From NCBI RefSeq assembly GCF_051020955.1, contig NW_027476395.1, forward strand, positions 186,001-250,000: a stretch of DNA of 64,000 bases. The letters run 5' to 3'. Within the stretch, counting starts at the first letter, position 1; every line of letters starts with the position of its first letter. Under the pieces are notes generated by a model. That model was not told the DNA's origin. It made no database searches and was given only the letters and a program-made list of their open reading frames with translations. The DNA comes from Megalopta genalis. Taxonomy: Eukaryota > Arthropoda > Insecta > Hymenoptera > Halictidae. Shown here piece by piece: positions 40,708 to 55,000 of the stretch. A program made the translations under genes and the position numbers.

Positions 40708-41310
40708 GGAACACATGGTTTAGCTTCACATTCATTCGAAACACTTGGTTTAGCTTAATATTCATGCGAAACAAATTGTCCAGCTTCAAATACTTGTGAT
40801 ATACATGATTTAGCTTCCACTGCACATGACAGAAACGTGTTAGCTTCAAATTCAAGCGAAAGAAATGATTCCGGTTCTAATCAATGCGAAGTAGAAGGCT
40901 TAGCTTCAAATCCATGCGGTCAAATGCTTTTGCTTCAAATACATGTGATATACATGATTTAGCTTCAACTGCATGCGAACCAAACGACATAACTTCAAAT
41001 CCAAGCCAAAGACATGATTTAGCATCAAATGCATGCGAAGCACATGGTTTAGATTAATATTCATGCGAAACAAATGGTTCAGCTTCAAATACTTGTGATA
41101 TACGTGATTTAGCTTAAAATGCATGCGAAACAAGCGAGTTTGTTTTAAATCCATGCGAAACACATGATTTATCTTCAAATCAATGCGAAGTAGAAGGCTT
41201 ACCTTCGAATCCATGCGAAACAAATAGTTTAAGTTTAAATACTTGTCATATACATGATTTAGCTTCAAATGCAGGCGAAACAAACGAGTTAGCTTCAAAT
41301 CCATGCGAAT

Positions 41311-44300
41311 CAAATGATTTAAATTCAGATACTTGCGATATAAGTGATATAGATTCAAATGCACGAGGAACAAACGAGTTAGCTTCAAATCCATGCGAAA
41401 CACATGATTTAGCTTCAATTCAATGCGAAGTTAAAGGCTTAGCTTCAAATGCATGCGAAACAAACGAGTTAGCATTAAATCCACGCGAAACACATGATTT
41501 AGCTTGAAATTCATGCGAAACACATGGTTTAGCTACATATTCTAACGAAACAAATGGCTTACTTTTTGATACTTGTGATAAACATGATCTAGTTTCAAAT
41601 TCAGACGAAACGAACGAGTTAGCTTCAAATCCATCCGAAACACATGATTTAGCAGCAAATCAACGCGATGTAGTAGGTTCAGCTTCAAATCCATGCGAAG
41701 CCAATGATTTAGCATCAGATACTTGCGATATGAGTGATATAGCTTCAAATGCAGACGAAACAAACGAGTTAGATTCAAATCCAAGCGAAACACATGAATT
41801 AGCTTCATATCAAAGCGAAGTAGCAGGCTTAGCTTCACATCCATGCGAAACAAATGATTTAGGTTCAGATACTTGCGATATAAGTGATATAGATTCAAAT
41901 GCAGGAGGAACAAACGTGATAGCCTCAAATACATGCGAAGCATGTGATTTAGCTGCAAATCAATGCGATATATAAGGTTTGCCTTCAAATACATGCGAAA
42001 CAAACGATTTAGCTTCAAACACATGGGGTATAATTGATATAGCTTCAAATGCAGGGGAAACGAACGACTTAGCATCAAATCCAGGCAAAACACATGATGT
42101 AGCTGCAAATAAATGCGATGTAGATGGTTAAGCTTCAAATCCATGCGATACACATGATTTAGCTGCAAATCAATGCGATGTAGAACGATTAGCTTCAAAT
42201 CCATGCGAAACAAATGATTCAGCTTCAGATACTTGCGATATATGTGATATAGCTTCAAATGCAGACGAAACAAACGAGTTAGCTTCAAATCCATGCAAAA
42301 CAAATGATTTTTCTTCAAATACTTGCGATATAAGTGATATAGCTTCAAATGCAGGCGAAACTAACGAGTTAGCTTCAAATCCATGCGATGCAGAAGGTTT
42401 AGCTTCAAATCCAAGCGAAACACATGATTTAGCTTCAAATTAATACGATGTAGAAGGTTTAGCTTCAAATCCAAGCGAAACAAATGATTTAGCTTCAAAC
42501 AATTGGGATATAAGTGATATAGCTTCATATGCAGGGGAAACAAACGAGCTACATCCAACCCCATGCGAAACACATGACTGAGCTTCAAACCAATGCGATG
42601 TAGAAGGTTTAGCTTCTAATCAATGCGATGTAGAAGGTTTGCCTTCAAATACATGCGAAACAAATGATTTAGCTTCAAACACATGGGGTATAATTGATAT
42701 AGCTTCAAATGCAGGGGAAACGAACGAGTTAGCATCAAATCCATGCAAAACACATGATTTAGCTTCAAATCAATGCGATGCAGAAGGTTTAGCTTCAAAT
42801 CCATGCGAAACAAATGATTTAGCTTCAAAGAATTGAGGTATAAGTGATATAGCTTCAAATGCAGCCGAAGCAAACGAGTTAGCTTCAAATCCATGCGAAT
42901 CACATGATTTAGCTTCAAATCAATGCGATGTAGAAGGTTTAGATTCAAATCCATGCGAAACAAATGATTTAGATTCAGATACTTGCGATATAAGTGATAT
43001 AGCTCCAAAAGCCGTCGAAACTAACGAGTTAGCATCAAATCCATGCAAAACACATGATTTAGCTTCAAATAAATGCCTGTGCAGAAGGTTTAGCTTCAAA
43101 TCCATGCGAAACAAATGATTTAGCTTCAAACAATTGAGATATAAGTGATATAGCTTTAAATGCAGCCGAAGCAAACCAGTTAGCTTCAAATATAAGCAAA
43201 TCACATGATTTAGCTTCAAATCAATGCGATGTAGAAGGTTTAGATTCAAATCTATGCGAAACAAATGATTTAGCTTCAAACAATTGAGATATAAGTGATA
43301 TAGCTTCTAATGCTGACGAATCAAACGAGTTGGCTTCAAAATCCATGCGATACATATCATTTATCTTCAAATCGATACGAAGTAGAAGGCTTAGCTTCAA
43401 ATCCATGCGAAACAAATGATTTAGATTCAGATACTTGCGATATAAGTTTTATAGCTCCAAATGCCGTCGAAACTAACGAGTTAGCATCAAATCCATGCAA
43501 AACACATGATTTAGCTTCAAATCAATGTGATGTAAAAAGGTTTAGCTTCAAATACATGCGAACCAAATGACTTAGGTTCAGATACTTGCGATATAAGTGA
43601 TATAGCTTCAAATGCAGACGAAACAAACGAGTTAGCTTCACATCCAAGCGAAACACATGATCTAGCTCCAAATCAGTGCGAAGTAGAAGGCTTAGCTTCA
43701 AAACCATACGAAACAAATGATTTAGCTTCAGATACTTTGCGATATAAGTGATATAGCTTCATATGCAGAGGAAACAAACGAGCTACATCCAACTCCATGC
43801 GAAACACATGAATTAGCTTCATATCAATACGAAGTAGCAGGCTTAGCTTCACATCCATGCGAAACAAATGATTTAGGTTCAGATACTTGCGATAGAAGTG
43901 ATATAGATTCAAATGCAGGAGAAACAAACGTGATAGCCTCAAATACATGCGAAGCAAGTGATTTAGCTGCAAATCAATGCGATGTAGAAGGTTTATCTTC
44001 AAATACATGCGAAATAAATGATTTAGCTTCAAACAATTGGGCTGTACGTGATATAGCTTCAAATGCAGACGAAACAAACGATTTCGCTTCATATCCAAGC
44101 GAAACACGTGATTTAGCTTCAAATCAATGCGATGTATAAGGTTTGCCTTCAAATACATGCGAAACAAATGATTTAGCTTCAAACACATGGGGTATAATTG
44201 ATATAGCTTCAAATGCAGGGGAAACGAACGAGTTAGCATCAAATCCATGCAAAACACATGATTTAGCTTCAAATCAATGCGATGCAGAAGGTTTAGCTTC

Positions 44301-45074
44301 AAATCCAAGCGAAACACATGATTTAGCTTCAAATTAATACGATGTAGAAGGTTTAGCTTCAAATCCAAGCGAAACAAATGAGTTAGCTTCAAACAATTGG
44401 GATATAAGTGATATAGCTTCACATGCAGGGGAAACAAACGAGCTACATCCAACTCCATGCGAAACACATGACTGAGCTTCAAACCAATGCGATGTAGAAG
44501 GCTTAGCTTCAAATCAATGCGATGTAGTAGGATTAGCATCAAATCCATGCGAAATAAATGATTTAGCTTCAAACACTTGGGATGTAAGTGATATAGCTTC
44601 AAATGCAGACGAAACAAACGAGTTAGCATCATATGCAAGAGAATCACACGATTTAGCTTCAAATAAATGCGATTTAGAAGTTTTAGCTTCAAATCCATGC
44701 GTAACAAATGATTTAGCTTCAGATAATTGCGATATAAGTGATATAGCATCAAATGCGGGCGAAACGAACGAGTTAGCTTCAAATCCATGCTAAAGAAATG
44801 ATTTAGCTGAAAATCAATGCGATGTAGAAGGTTTAGATTCAAATCCATGCGAAACAAATGATTTAGCATCAGATACTTGCGATATAACTGATATAGCTTC
44901 AAATGCAGGGGAAACAAACGAGTTAGCATCAAATCCATGCAAAATACATGATTTAGCTTCAAATCAATGCGATGGAGAAGGTTTAGTTTCAAATTCAAGC
45001 GAAACACATGATTTAGCTTCAAATCAATGCAAATGTGGAAGGTTTAGCTTCAAATCCATGCGAAATAAATGATT
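41311..45074 (+). repeat. Class 1 HOR domain
   Basis: Class 1 diagnostics return near 41335 (ACTTGCGATATAAGTG). The segment 42361-43030 matches about 49266-49965. The offset is 6905 bp before, and 6935 bp after, one extra 30-bp monomer near 49521-49550, which contains AATGCGATGCAGAAGG. No gene is visible. Confidence 0.82.
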
Positions 45075-45601
45075 TAGCTTCAAATCAATGCGAAGTAGAA
45101 GGCTTATCTTCGAATCCATGCGAAACAAATGATTTAGTTTCAGATGCTATCGATATAAGTGATATAGCTTCAAATTCAGACGAAACAAACGAGTTAGCTT
45201 CAAATTCAAGCGAAAAACATGATTCCGCTTCTAATCAATGCGAAGTAGAAGGCTTACCTTCAAATCCATACGATCAAAAGCTTTAGCTTCAAATACTTTT
45301 GATATACATGATTTAGCTTCAACTGCATGTGAAACAAACGAGTTAGCTTCAAATCCATGCGAAACACATGATTTAGCTTCAAATGCAAGCGAAACACATG
45401 ATTTATCTTCAAATCAATGCGAAGTAGAAGGTTTAGCTTCAAATCCTTGCGAAACACATGATTTAGCTTCAAATCAATGCGAAGTAGAAGGCTTATCTTC
45501 GAATTCATGCGAAACAAATGGTTTAGCTTCAAATAGTTGTGATATACATGATTTAGCTTCAAATGCACCTGAAACAAACGTGTTAGCTTCAAATTCCAGC
45601 G
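43048..45601 (+). repeat. 2.55-kb tandem unit, copy 1
   Basis: The left part (43048-43593) matches 45602-46147 at offset 2554, and the right part (about 43873-45613) matches 46126-47866 at offset 2253. This copy thus has an extra 301 bp (about ten monomers) between 43594 and 43894. The indel breakpoints fall in a shared stretch of about 22 bases containing GGTTCAGATACTTGCGATA. One substitution was noticed: 43477 is C where 46031 is T. Confidence 0.9.
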
Positions 45602-45613
45602 AAACACATGATT
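45075..45613 (+). repeat. Class 2 or mixed HOR patch
   Basis: Class 2 m5 (GAAGTAGAAGGCTTATC) and m2 (ACTTTTGATATACATG) monomers lie among class 1 sequence. A class 1 m2 with GCTATCGATATAAGTG occurs in the middle, so the patch is a mosaic. The same patch occurs at about 47333-48000, and its left part at about 50420-50650. Confidence 0.75.
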
Positions 45614-47866
45614 TAGCTTCAAATAAATGCCTGTGCAGAAGGTTTAGCTTCAAATCCATGCGAAACAAATGATTTAGCTTCAAACAATTGAGATATAAGT
45701 GATATAGCTTTAAATGCAGCCGAAGCAAACCAGTTAGCTTCAAATATAAGCAAATCACATGATTTAGCTTCAAATCAATGCGATGTAGAAGGTTTAGATT
45801 CAAATCTATGCGAAACAAATGATTTAGCTTCAAACAATTGAGATATAAGTGATATAGCTTCTAATGCTGACGAATCAAACGAGTTGGCTTCAAAATCCAT
45901 GCGATACATATCATTTATCTTCAAATCGATACGAAGTAGAAGGCTTAGCTTCAAATCCATGCGAAACAAATGATTTAGATTCAGATACTTGCGATATAAG
46001 TTTTATAGCTCCAAATGCCGTCGAAACTAATGAGTTAGCATCAAATCCATGCAAAACACATGATTTAGCTTCAAATCAATGTGATGTAAAAAGGTTTAGC
46101 TTCAAATACATGCGAACCAAATGACTTAGGTTCAGATACTTGCGATAGAAGTGATATAGATTCAAATGCAGGAGAAACAAACGTGATAGCCTCAAATACA
46201 TGCGAAGCAAGTGATTTAGCTGCAAATCAATGCGATGTAGAAGGTTTATCTTCAAATACATGCGAAATAAATGATTTAGCTTCAAACAATTGGGCTGTAC
46301 GTGATATAGCTTCAAATGCAGACGAAACAAACGATTTCGCTTCATATCCAAGCGAAACACGTGATTTAGCTTCAAATCAATGCGATGTATAAGGTTTGCC
46401 TTCAAATACATGCGAAACAAATGATTTAGCTTCAAACACATGGGGTATAATTGATATAGCTTCAAATGCAGGGGAAACGAACGAGTTAGCATCAAATCCA
46501 TGCAAAACACATGATTTAGCTTCAAATCAATGCGATGCAGAAGGTTTAGCTTCAAATCCAAGCGAAACACATGATTTAGCTTCAAATTAATACGATGTAG
46601 AAGGTTTAGCTTCAAATCCAAGCGAAACAAATGAGTTAGCTTCAAACAATTGGGATATAAGTGATATAGCTTCACATGCAGGGGAAACAAACGAGCTACA
46701 TCCAACTCCATGCGAAACACATGACTGAGCTTCAAACCAATGCGATGTAGAAGGCTTAGCTTCAAATCAATGCGATGTAGTAGGATTAGCATCAAATCCA
46801 TGCGAAATAAATGATTTAGCTTCAAACACTTGGGATGTAAGTGATATAGCTTCAAATGCAGACGAAACAAACGAGTTAGCATCATATGCAAGAGAATCAC
46901 ACGATTTAGCTTCAAATAAATGCGATTTAGAAGTTTTAGCTTCAAATCCATGCGTAACAAATGATTTAGCTTCAGATAATTGCGATATAAGTGATATAGC
47001 ATCAAATGCGGGCGAAACGAACGAGTTAGCTTCAAATCCATGCTAAAGAAATGATTTAGCTGAAAATCAATGCGATGTAGAAGGTTTAGATTCAAATCCA
47101 TGCGAAACAAATGATTTAGCATCAGATACTTGCGATATAACTGATATAGCTTCAAATGCAGGGGAAACAAACGAGTTAGCATCAAATCCATGCAAAATAC
47201 ATGATTTAGCTTCAAATCAATGCGATGGAGAAGGTTTAGTTTCAAATTCAAGCGAAACACATGATTTAGCTTCAAATCAATGCAAATGTGGAAGGTTTAG
47301 CTTCAAATCCATGCGAAATAAATGATTTAGCTTCAAATCAATGCGAAGTAGAAGGCTTATCTTCGAATCCATGCGAAACAAATGATTTAGTTTCAGATGC
47401 TATCGATATAAGTGATATAGCTTCAAATTCAGACGAAACAAACGAGTTAGCTTCAAATTCAAGCGAAAAACATGATTCCGCTTCTAATCAATGCGAAGTA
47501 GAAGGCTTACCTTCAAATCCATACGATCAAAAGCTTTAGCTTCAAATACTTTTGATATACATGATTTAGCTTCAACTGCATGTGAAACAAACGAGTTAGC
47601 TTCAAATCCATGCGAAACACATGATTTAGCTTCAAATGCAAGCGAAACACATGATTTATCTTCAAATCAATGCGAAGTAGAAGGTTTAGCTTCAAATCCT
47701 TGCGAAACACATGATTTAGCTTCAAATCAATGCGAAGTAGAAGGCTTATCTTCGAATTCATGCGAAACAAATGGTTTAGCTTCAAATAGTTGTGATATAC
47801 ATGATTTAGCTTCAAATGCACCTGAAACAAACGTGTTAGCTTCAAATTCCAGCGAAACACATGATT
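45602..47866 (+). repeat. 2.25-kb tandem unit, copy 2
   Basis: This is the second copy of the unit at 43048-45601, with the 301-bp deletion described there. Its right end diverges at CATGATTCACC (47867), where copy 1 has CATGATTTAGC and runs directly into copy 2. Confidence 0.9.
45614..47332 (+). repeat. Class 1 HOR patch
   Basis: Class 1 monomers between two copies of the mixed patch, reproduced from 43060-45074 by the tandem duplication minus 301 bp. It includes the AATGCCTGTGCAGAAGG 31-bp monomer at its left edge. No gene is visible. Confidence 0.8.
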
Positions 47867-48000
47867 CACCTTCATATCAATGCGAAGTAGAAGGCTCAGC
47901 GTCAAATCCATGCGAATCAAATGGTTTAGATTCAAATGCATGTGATATACATGATTTAGCTTCAACTGCATGCGAAACAAACGAGTTAGCTTCAAATCCA
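47333..48000 (+). repeat. Class 2 or mixed HOR patch
   Basis: This copy of the patch at 45075-45613 extends further right with class 2 monomers (GCGTCAAATCCATGCG and GATATACATGATTTAGC near 47943). It ends at the TGCGATACATTTCATTTAGC monomer, a class 1 junction variant. Confidence 0.75.
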
Positions 48001-51000
48001 TGCGATACATTTCATTTAGCTTCAATTCGATACGAAGTAGAAGGCTTAGCTACAAATCCATGCGAAACAAATGATTTAGGTTCAGATACTTGCGATATAA
48101 GTGATATAGCTTCAAATGCAGGGGAAAAAACGAGTTAGCATCAAATCCATGCAAAACACATGATTTAGCTTCAAATCAATGCGATGGAGAAGGTTTAGCT
48201 TCAAATCCAAGCGAAACAAATGATTTAGCTTCAAACAATTGGGATATAAGTGATATAGCTTCATATACAGGGGAAACAAACGAGCTACATCCAACTCCAT
48301 GCGAAACACATGACTGAGCTTCAAACCAATGCGATGTAGAAGGTTTAGCTTCTAATCAATGCGATGTAGAAGGTTTAGCTTCAAATCCATGCGACACAAA
48401 TGATTTAGATTCAGATACTTGCGATATATGTGATATAGCTACAAATGCAGGCGAAACAAACGAGTTAGCATCAAATCCATGCGAAACACATGATTTAGCT
48501 TGAAATTCATGCGACACACATGGTTTAGCTACATATTCTAACGAAACAAATGGCTTACCTTTTGATACTTGTGATAAACATGATCTAGTTTCAAATTCAG
48601 GCGAAACTAACGAGTTAGCTTCAAATCCATGCGAAACACATGATTTAGCTTCAATTCAATGCGAAGTTGAAGGCTTAGCTTCAAAGCCATGCGAAATAAA
48701 TGATTTAGCTTGAAACACTTGGGATGTAAGAGATATAGCTTCAAATGCAGACGAATCAAACGAGTTAGCTTCAAATCCATGCGATACATTTCATTTAGCT
48801 TCAATTCGATACGAAGTAGAAGGCTTAGCTACAAATCCATGCGAAACAAATGATTTAGGTTCAGATTCTTGCGATATAAGTGATATAGCTTCAAATGAAG
48901 GGGAAAGAACGAGTTAGCATCAAATCCATGCAAAACACATGATTTAGCTTCAAATCAATGCGATGGAGAAGGTTTAGTTTCAAATTCAAGCGAAACACAT
49001 GATTTAGCTTCAAATCAATGCGATGTAGAAGGTTTAGCTTCAAATCCATGCGAAATAAATGATTTAGCTTCAAACACTTGGGATGTAAGTGATATAGCAT
49101 CAAATGCTGCCGAAGCAAACGAGTTAGCTTCAAATCCAAGCGAATCACATGATTTAGCTTCAAATCAATGCGATGTAGAAGGTTTAGCTTCAAATCCAAG
49201 CGAAACAAATGATTTAGGTTCAAACACTTGCGATATAAGTGATATAGCTTCAAATGCAGGCGAAACTAACGAGTTAGCTTCAAATCCATGCGATGCAGAA
49301 GGTTTAGCTTCAAATCCAAGCGAAACACATGATTTAGCTTCAAATTAATACGATGTAGAAGGTTTAGCTTCAAATCCAAGCGAAACAAATGATTTAGCTT
49401 CAAACAATTGGGATATAAGTGATATAGCTTCATATGCAGGGGAAACAAACGAGCTACATCCAACTCCATGCGAAACACATGACTGAGCTTCAAACCAATG
49501 CGATGTAGAAGGTTTAGCTTCTAATCAATGCGATGCAGAAGGTTTAGCTTCTAATCAATGCGATGTAGAAGGTTTGCCTTCAAATACATGCGAAACAAAT
49601 GATTTAGCTTCAAACACATGGGGTATAATTGATATAGCTTCAAATGCAGGGGAAACGAACGAGTTAGCATCAAATCCATGCAAAACACATGATTTAGCTT
49701 CAAATCAATGCGATGCAGAAGGTTTAGCTTCAAATCCATGCGAAACAAATGATTTAGCTTCAAACAATTGAGGTATAAGTGATATAGCTTCAAATGCAGC
49801 CGAAGCAAACGAGTTAGCTTCAAATCCATGCGAATCACATGATTTAGCTTCAAATCAATGCGATGTAGAAGGTTTAGATTCAAATCCATGCGAAACAAAT
49901 GATTTAGATTCAGATACTTGCGATATAAGTGATATAGCTCCAAAAGCCGTCGAAAATAACGAGTTAGCATCAAATCCATGCAAAACACATGATTTAGCTT
50001 CAAATAAATGCCTGTGCAGAAGGTTTAGCTTCAAATCCATGCGTAACAAATGATTTAGCTTCAGATAATTGCGATATAAGTGATATAGCATCAAATGCGG
50101 GCGAAACGAACGAGTTAGCTTCAAATCCATGCTAAAGAAATGATTTAGCTGAAAATCAATGCGATGTAGAAGGTTTAGATTCAAATCCATGCGAAACAAA
50201 TGATTTAGCATCAGATACTTGCGATATAACTGATATAGCTTCAAATGCAGGGGAAACAAACGAGTTAGCATCAAATCCATGCAAAATACATGATTTAGCT
50301 TCCAATCAATGCGATGGAGAAGGTTTAGTTTCAAATTCAAGCGAAACACATGATTTAGCTTCAAATCAATGCAAATGTGGAAGGTTTAGCTTCAAATCCA
50401 TGCGAAATAAATGATTTAGCTTCAAATCAATGCGAAGTAGAAGGCTTATCTTCGAATCCATGCGAAACAAATGATTTAGTTTCAGATGCTATCGATATAA
50501 GTGATATAGCTTCAAATTCAGACGAAACAAACGAGTTAGCTTCAAATTCAAGCGAAAAACATGATTCCGCTTCTAATCAATGCGAAGTAGAAGGCTTACC
50601 TTCAAATCAATACGATCAAAAGCTTTAGCTTCAAATACTTTTGATATACATGATTTAGCTTCAACTGCATGCGAAACAAACGAGTTAGCTTCAAATCCAT
50701 GCGATACATTTCATTTAGCTTCAATTCGATACGAAGTAGAAGGCTTAGCTACAAATCCATGCGAAACAAATGATTTAGGTTCAGATACTTGCGATATAAG
50801 TGATATAGCTTCAAATGCAGGGGAAAAAACGAGTTAGCATCAAATCCATGCAAAACACATGATTTAGCTTCAAATCAATGCGATGGAGAAGGTTTAGCTT
50901 CAAATCCAAGCGAAACAAATGATTTAGCTTCAAACAATTGGGATATAAGTGATATAGCTTCATATACAGGGGAAACAAACGAGCTACATCCAACTCCATG

Positions 51001-52091
51001 CGAAACACATGACTGAGCTTCAAACCAATGCGATGTAGAAGGTTTAGCTTCTAATCAATGCGATGTAGAAGGTTTAGCTTCAAATCCATGCGAACCAAAT
51101 GACTTAGGATCAGATACTTGCGATATAAGTGATATAGCTTCAAATGCAGACGAAACAAACGAATTAGCTTCAAAATCCATGCGATACATATCATTTAACT
51201 TCAAATCGATACGAAGTAGAAGGCTTAGCTTCAAATCCATGCGAAAAAAAAAATTTAGATTCAAACAATTGAGATATAAGTGATATAGCTTCAAATGCAG
51301 CCGAAGCAAACGAATTAGCTTCAAATCCAAGCGAATCACATGATTTAGCTTCAAATCAATGCGATGTAGAAGATTTAGATACAAATTCATGCGAAACAAA
51401 TGATTTAGCTTCAAACACTTGCGATATAAGTGATATAGCTTCAAATGCAGGCGAAACTAACGAGTTAGCTTCAAATCCATGCGATGCAGAAGGTTTAGCT
51501 TCAAATCCAAGCGAAACACATGATTTAGCTTCAAATTAATACGATGTAGAAGGTTTAGCTTCAAATACATGCGAAAAAAATGATTTAGTTTCAGATACTT
51601 GCAATATAAGTGATATAGCTTCAAATGCCGTCGAAACTAACGAGTTAGCATCAAATCCATGCAAAACACATGATTTAGCTTCAAATCAATGCCTGTGCAG
51701 AAGTTTTAGCTTCAAATCCAAGCGAAACACATGATTTTGCTTCAAATCAATGCGATGTAGAAGGTTTAGCTTCAAATCCATGCGAAACAAATGATTTAGC
51801 TTCAAACACTTGCGATATAAGTGATATAGCTTCAAATGCAGGCGAAACTAACGAGTTAGCTTCAAATCCATGCGATGCAGAAGGTTTAGCTTCAAATCCA
51901 AGCGAAACACATGATTTAGCTTCAAATTAATACGATGTAGAAGGTTTAGCTTCAAATCCAAGCGAAACAAATGATTTAGCTTCAAACAATTGGGATATAA
52001 GTGATATAGCTTCATATGCAGGGGAAACAAACGAGCTACATCCAACTCCATGCGAAACACATGAATTAGCTTCATATCAATACGAAGTAGC

Positions 52092-55000
52092 AGGCTTAGC
52101 TACAAATCCATGCGAAACAAATGATTTAGGTTCAGATACTTGCGATATAAGTGATATAGCTTCAAATGAAGGGGAAAAAACGAGTTAGCATCAAATCCAT
52201 GCAAAACACATGATTTAGCTTCAAATCAATGCGATGGAGAAGGTTTAGTTTCAAATTCAAGCGAAACACATGATTTAGCTTCAAATCAATGCGATGTAGA
52301 AGGTTTAGCTTCAAATCCATGCGAAATAAATGATTTAGCTTCAAACACTTGGGATGTAAGTGATATAGCTTCAAATGCAGACGAATCAAACGAGTTAGCT
52401 TCAAATCCATGCGATACATTTCATTTAGCTTCAAATCGATACGAAGTAGAAGGCTTAGCTACAAATCCATGCGAAACAAATGATTTAGGTTCAGATACTT
52501 GCGATATAAGTGATATAGCTTCAAATGCAGGGGAAAAAACGAGTTAGCATCAAATCCATGCAAAACACATGATTTAGCTTCAAATCAATGCGATGCAGAA
52601 GGTTTAGCTTCAAATCCAAGCGAAACACATGATTTAGCTTCAAATCGATACGAAGTAGAAGGCTTAGCTTCAAATCCATGCGAAAAAAAAAATTTAGATT
52701 CAAACAATTGAGATATAAGTGATATAGCTTCAAATGCAGCCGAAGCAAACGAGTTAACTTCAAATCCAAGCGAATCACATGATTTAGCTTCAAATCAATG
52801 CGATGTAGAAGATTTAGATACAAATTCATGCGAAACAAATGATTTAGCTTCAAACAATTGGGATATACGTGATATACCTTCAAATGCTGACGAATCAAAC
52901 GAGTTAGCTTCAAAATCCATGCGATACATATCATTTAACTTCAAATCGATACGAAGTACAAGGCTTAGCTTCAAATACATGCGAAAAAAAATGATTTAGT
53001 TTCAGATACTTGCAATATAAGTGATATAGCTTCAAATGCCGTCGAAACTAACGAGTTAGCATCAAATCCATGCAAAACACATGATTTAGCTTCAAATCAA
53101 TGCCTGTGCAGAAGTTTTAGCTTCAAATCCAAGCGAAACACATGATTTTGCTTCAAATCAATGCGATGTAGAAGGTTTAGCTTCAAATCCATGCGAAACA
53201 AATGATTTAGCTTCAAACACTTGCGATATAAGTGATATAGCTTCAAATGCAGGCGAAACTAACGAGTTAGCTTCAAATCCATGCGATGCAGAAGGTTTAG
53301 CTTCAAATCCAAGCGAAACACATGATTTAGCTTCAAATTAATACGATGTAGAAGGTTTAGCTTCAAATCCAAGCGAAACAAATGATTTAGCTTCAAACAA
53401 TTGGGATATAAGTGATATAGCTTCATATGCAGGGGAAACAAACGAGCTACATCCAACTCCATGCGAAACACATGAATTAGCTTCATATCAATACGAAGTA
53501 GCAGGCTTAGCTTCACATCCATGCGAAACAAATGATTTAGGTACAGATACTTGCGATAGAAGTGATATAGATTCAAATGCAGGAGAAACAAACGTGATAG
53601 CCTCAAATACATGCGAAGCAAGTGATTTAGCTGCAAATCAATGCGATGTAGAAGGTTTATCTTCAAATACATGTGAAATAAATGATTTAGCTTCAAACAC
53701 TTGGGCTGTACGTGATATAGCTTCAAATGCAGACGAAACAAACGATTTCGCTTCATATCCAAGCGAAACACGTGATTTAGCTTCAAATCAATGCGATGTA
53801 TAAGGTTTGCCTTCAAATACATGCGAAACAAATGATTTAGCTTCAAACACATGGGGTACAATTGATATAGCTTCAAATGCAGGGGAAACGAACGAGTTAG
53901 CATCAAATCCATGCAAAACACATGATTTAGCTTCAAATCAATGCGATGCAGAAGGTTTAGCTTCAAATCCATGCGAAACAAATGATTTAGCTTCAAACAA
54001 TTGAGGTATAAGTGATGTAGCTTCAAATGCAGCCGAAGCAAACGAGTTAGCTTCAAATCCAAGCGAATCACATGATTTAGCTTCAAATCAATGCGATGTA
54101 GAAGGTTTAGATTCAAATCCATGCGAAGCAAATGATTTAGATTCAGATACTTGCGATATAAGTGATATAGCTCCAAAAGCCGTCGAAACTAACGAGTTAG
54201 CATCAAATCCATGCAAAACACATGATTTAGCTTCAAATAAATGCCCGTGCAGAAGGTTTAGCTTCAAATCCATGCGAAACAAATGATTTAGCTTCAAACA
54301 ATTGAGATATAAGTGATATAGCTTTAATTGCAGCCGAAGCAAACCAGTTAGCTTCAAATACAAGCAAATCACATGATTTAGCTTCAAATCAATGCCTGTG
54401 CAGAAGGTTTAGATTCAAATCTATGCGAAACAAATGATTTAGCTTCAAACAATTGAGATATAAGTGATAAAGCTTCAAATGCTGACGAATCAAACGAGTT
54501 AGCTTCAAAATCCATGCGATACATACCATTTAACTTCAAATTGATACGAAGTAGAAGGCTTAGCTTCAAATCCATGCGAAACAAATGATTTAGATTCAGA
54601 TACTTGCGATATAAGTTTTATAACTCCAAATGCCGTCGGAACTAACGAGTTAGCATCAAATCCATGCAAAACACATGATTTAGCTTCAAATCAATGCGAT
54701 GTAGAAGGTTTAGCTTCAAATCCATGCGAACCAAAAGACTTAGGTTCAGATACTTGCGATATAAGTGATATAGCTTCAAATGCAGACGAAACAAACGAGT
54801 TAGCTTCAAATCCATGCAAAACACATGATTTTTCTTCAAATACTTGCGATATAAGTGATATAGCTTCAAATGCAGACCAAACAAACGAGTTAGCTACAAG
54901 TCCAAACGAAACACATGATTTAGCTTCGAATCAATGCGATGTAGAATGTTTAGCTTCAAATCCATGCGACACAAATGATTTAGCTTCAGATACTTGCGAT

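Larger units (their letters stand above)
27226..41310 (+). repeat. Main class 2 HOR domain
   Basis: About 14 kb are dominated by class 2 monomers: ACTTGTGATATACATGAT or CTTGTTTTATACATG in m2, ACTGCATGCGAAAC in m3, CAATGCGAAGTAGAAGGC in m5, with many TCTTCGAATCC and TTTTCGAATCC variants that bring a TTCGAA site. The 150-bp HOR is clear, for example across 28781-28960. Sub-domains differ: 27.3-33.4 kb carries CATGCTAATCAGAAAGG monomers, while 33.7-38.9 kb carries GCACATGACACAAACG and CCATGCGATGAAATGC monomers. An embedded class 1 patch occupies about 39600-39960. No gene is visible. Confidence 0.85.

Noticed and set aside
43673..45022. Longest open frame, 449 codons on the minus strand, with the ten-residue period LKLNHLFRMD
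   Set aside because: It is the minus-strand translation of the 30-bp monomer. The consensus lacks a stop in this frame and 30 is a multiple of three, so long frames are expected. The same peptide period appears in dozens of other frames that start and stop at random mutated monomers.
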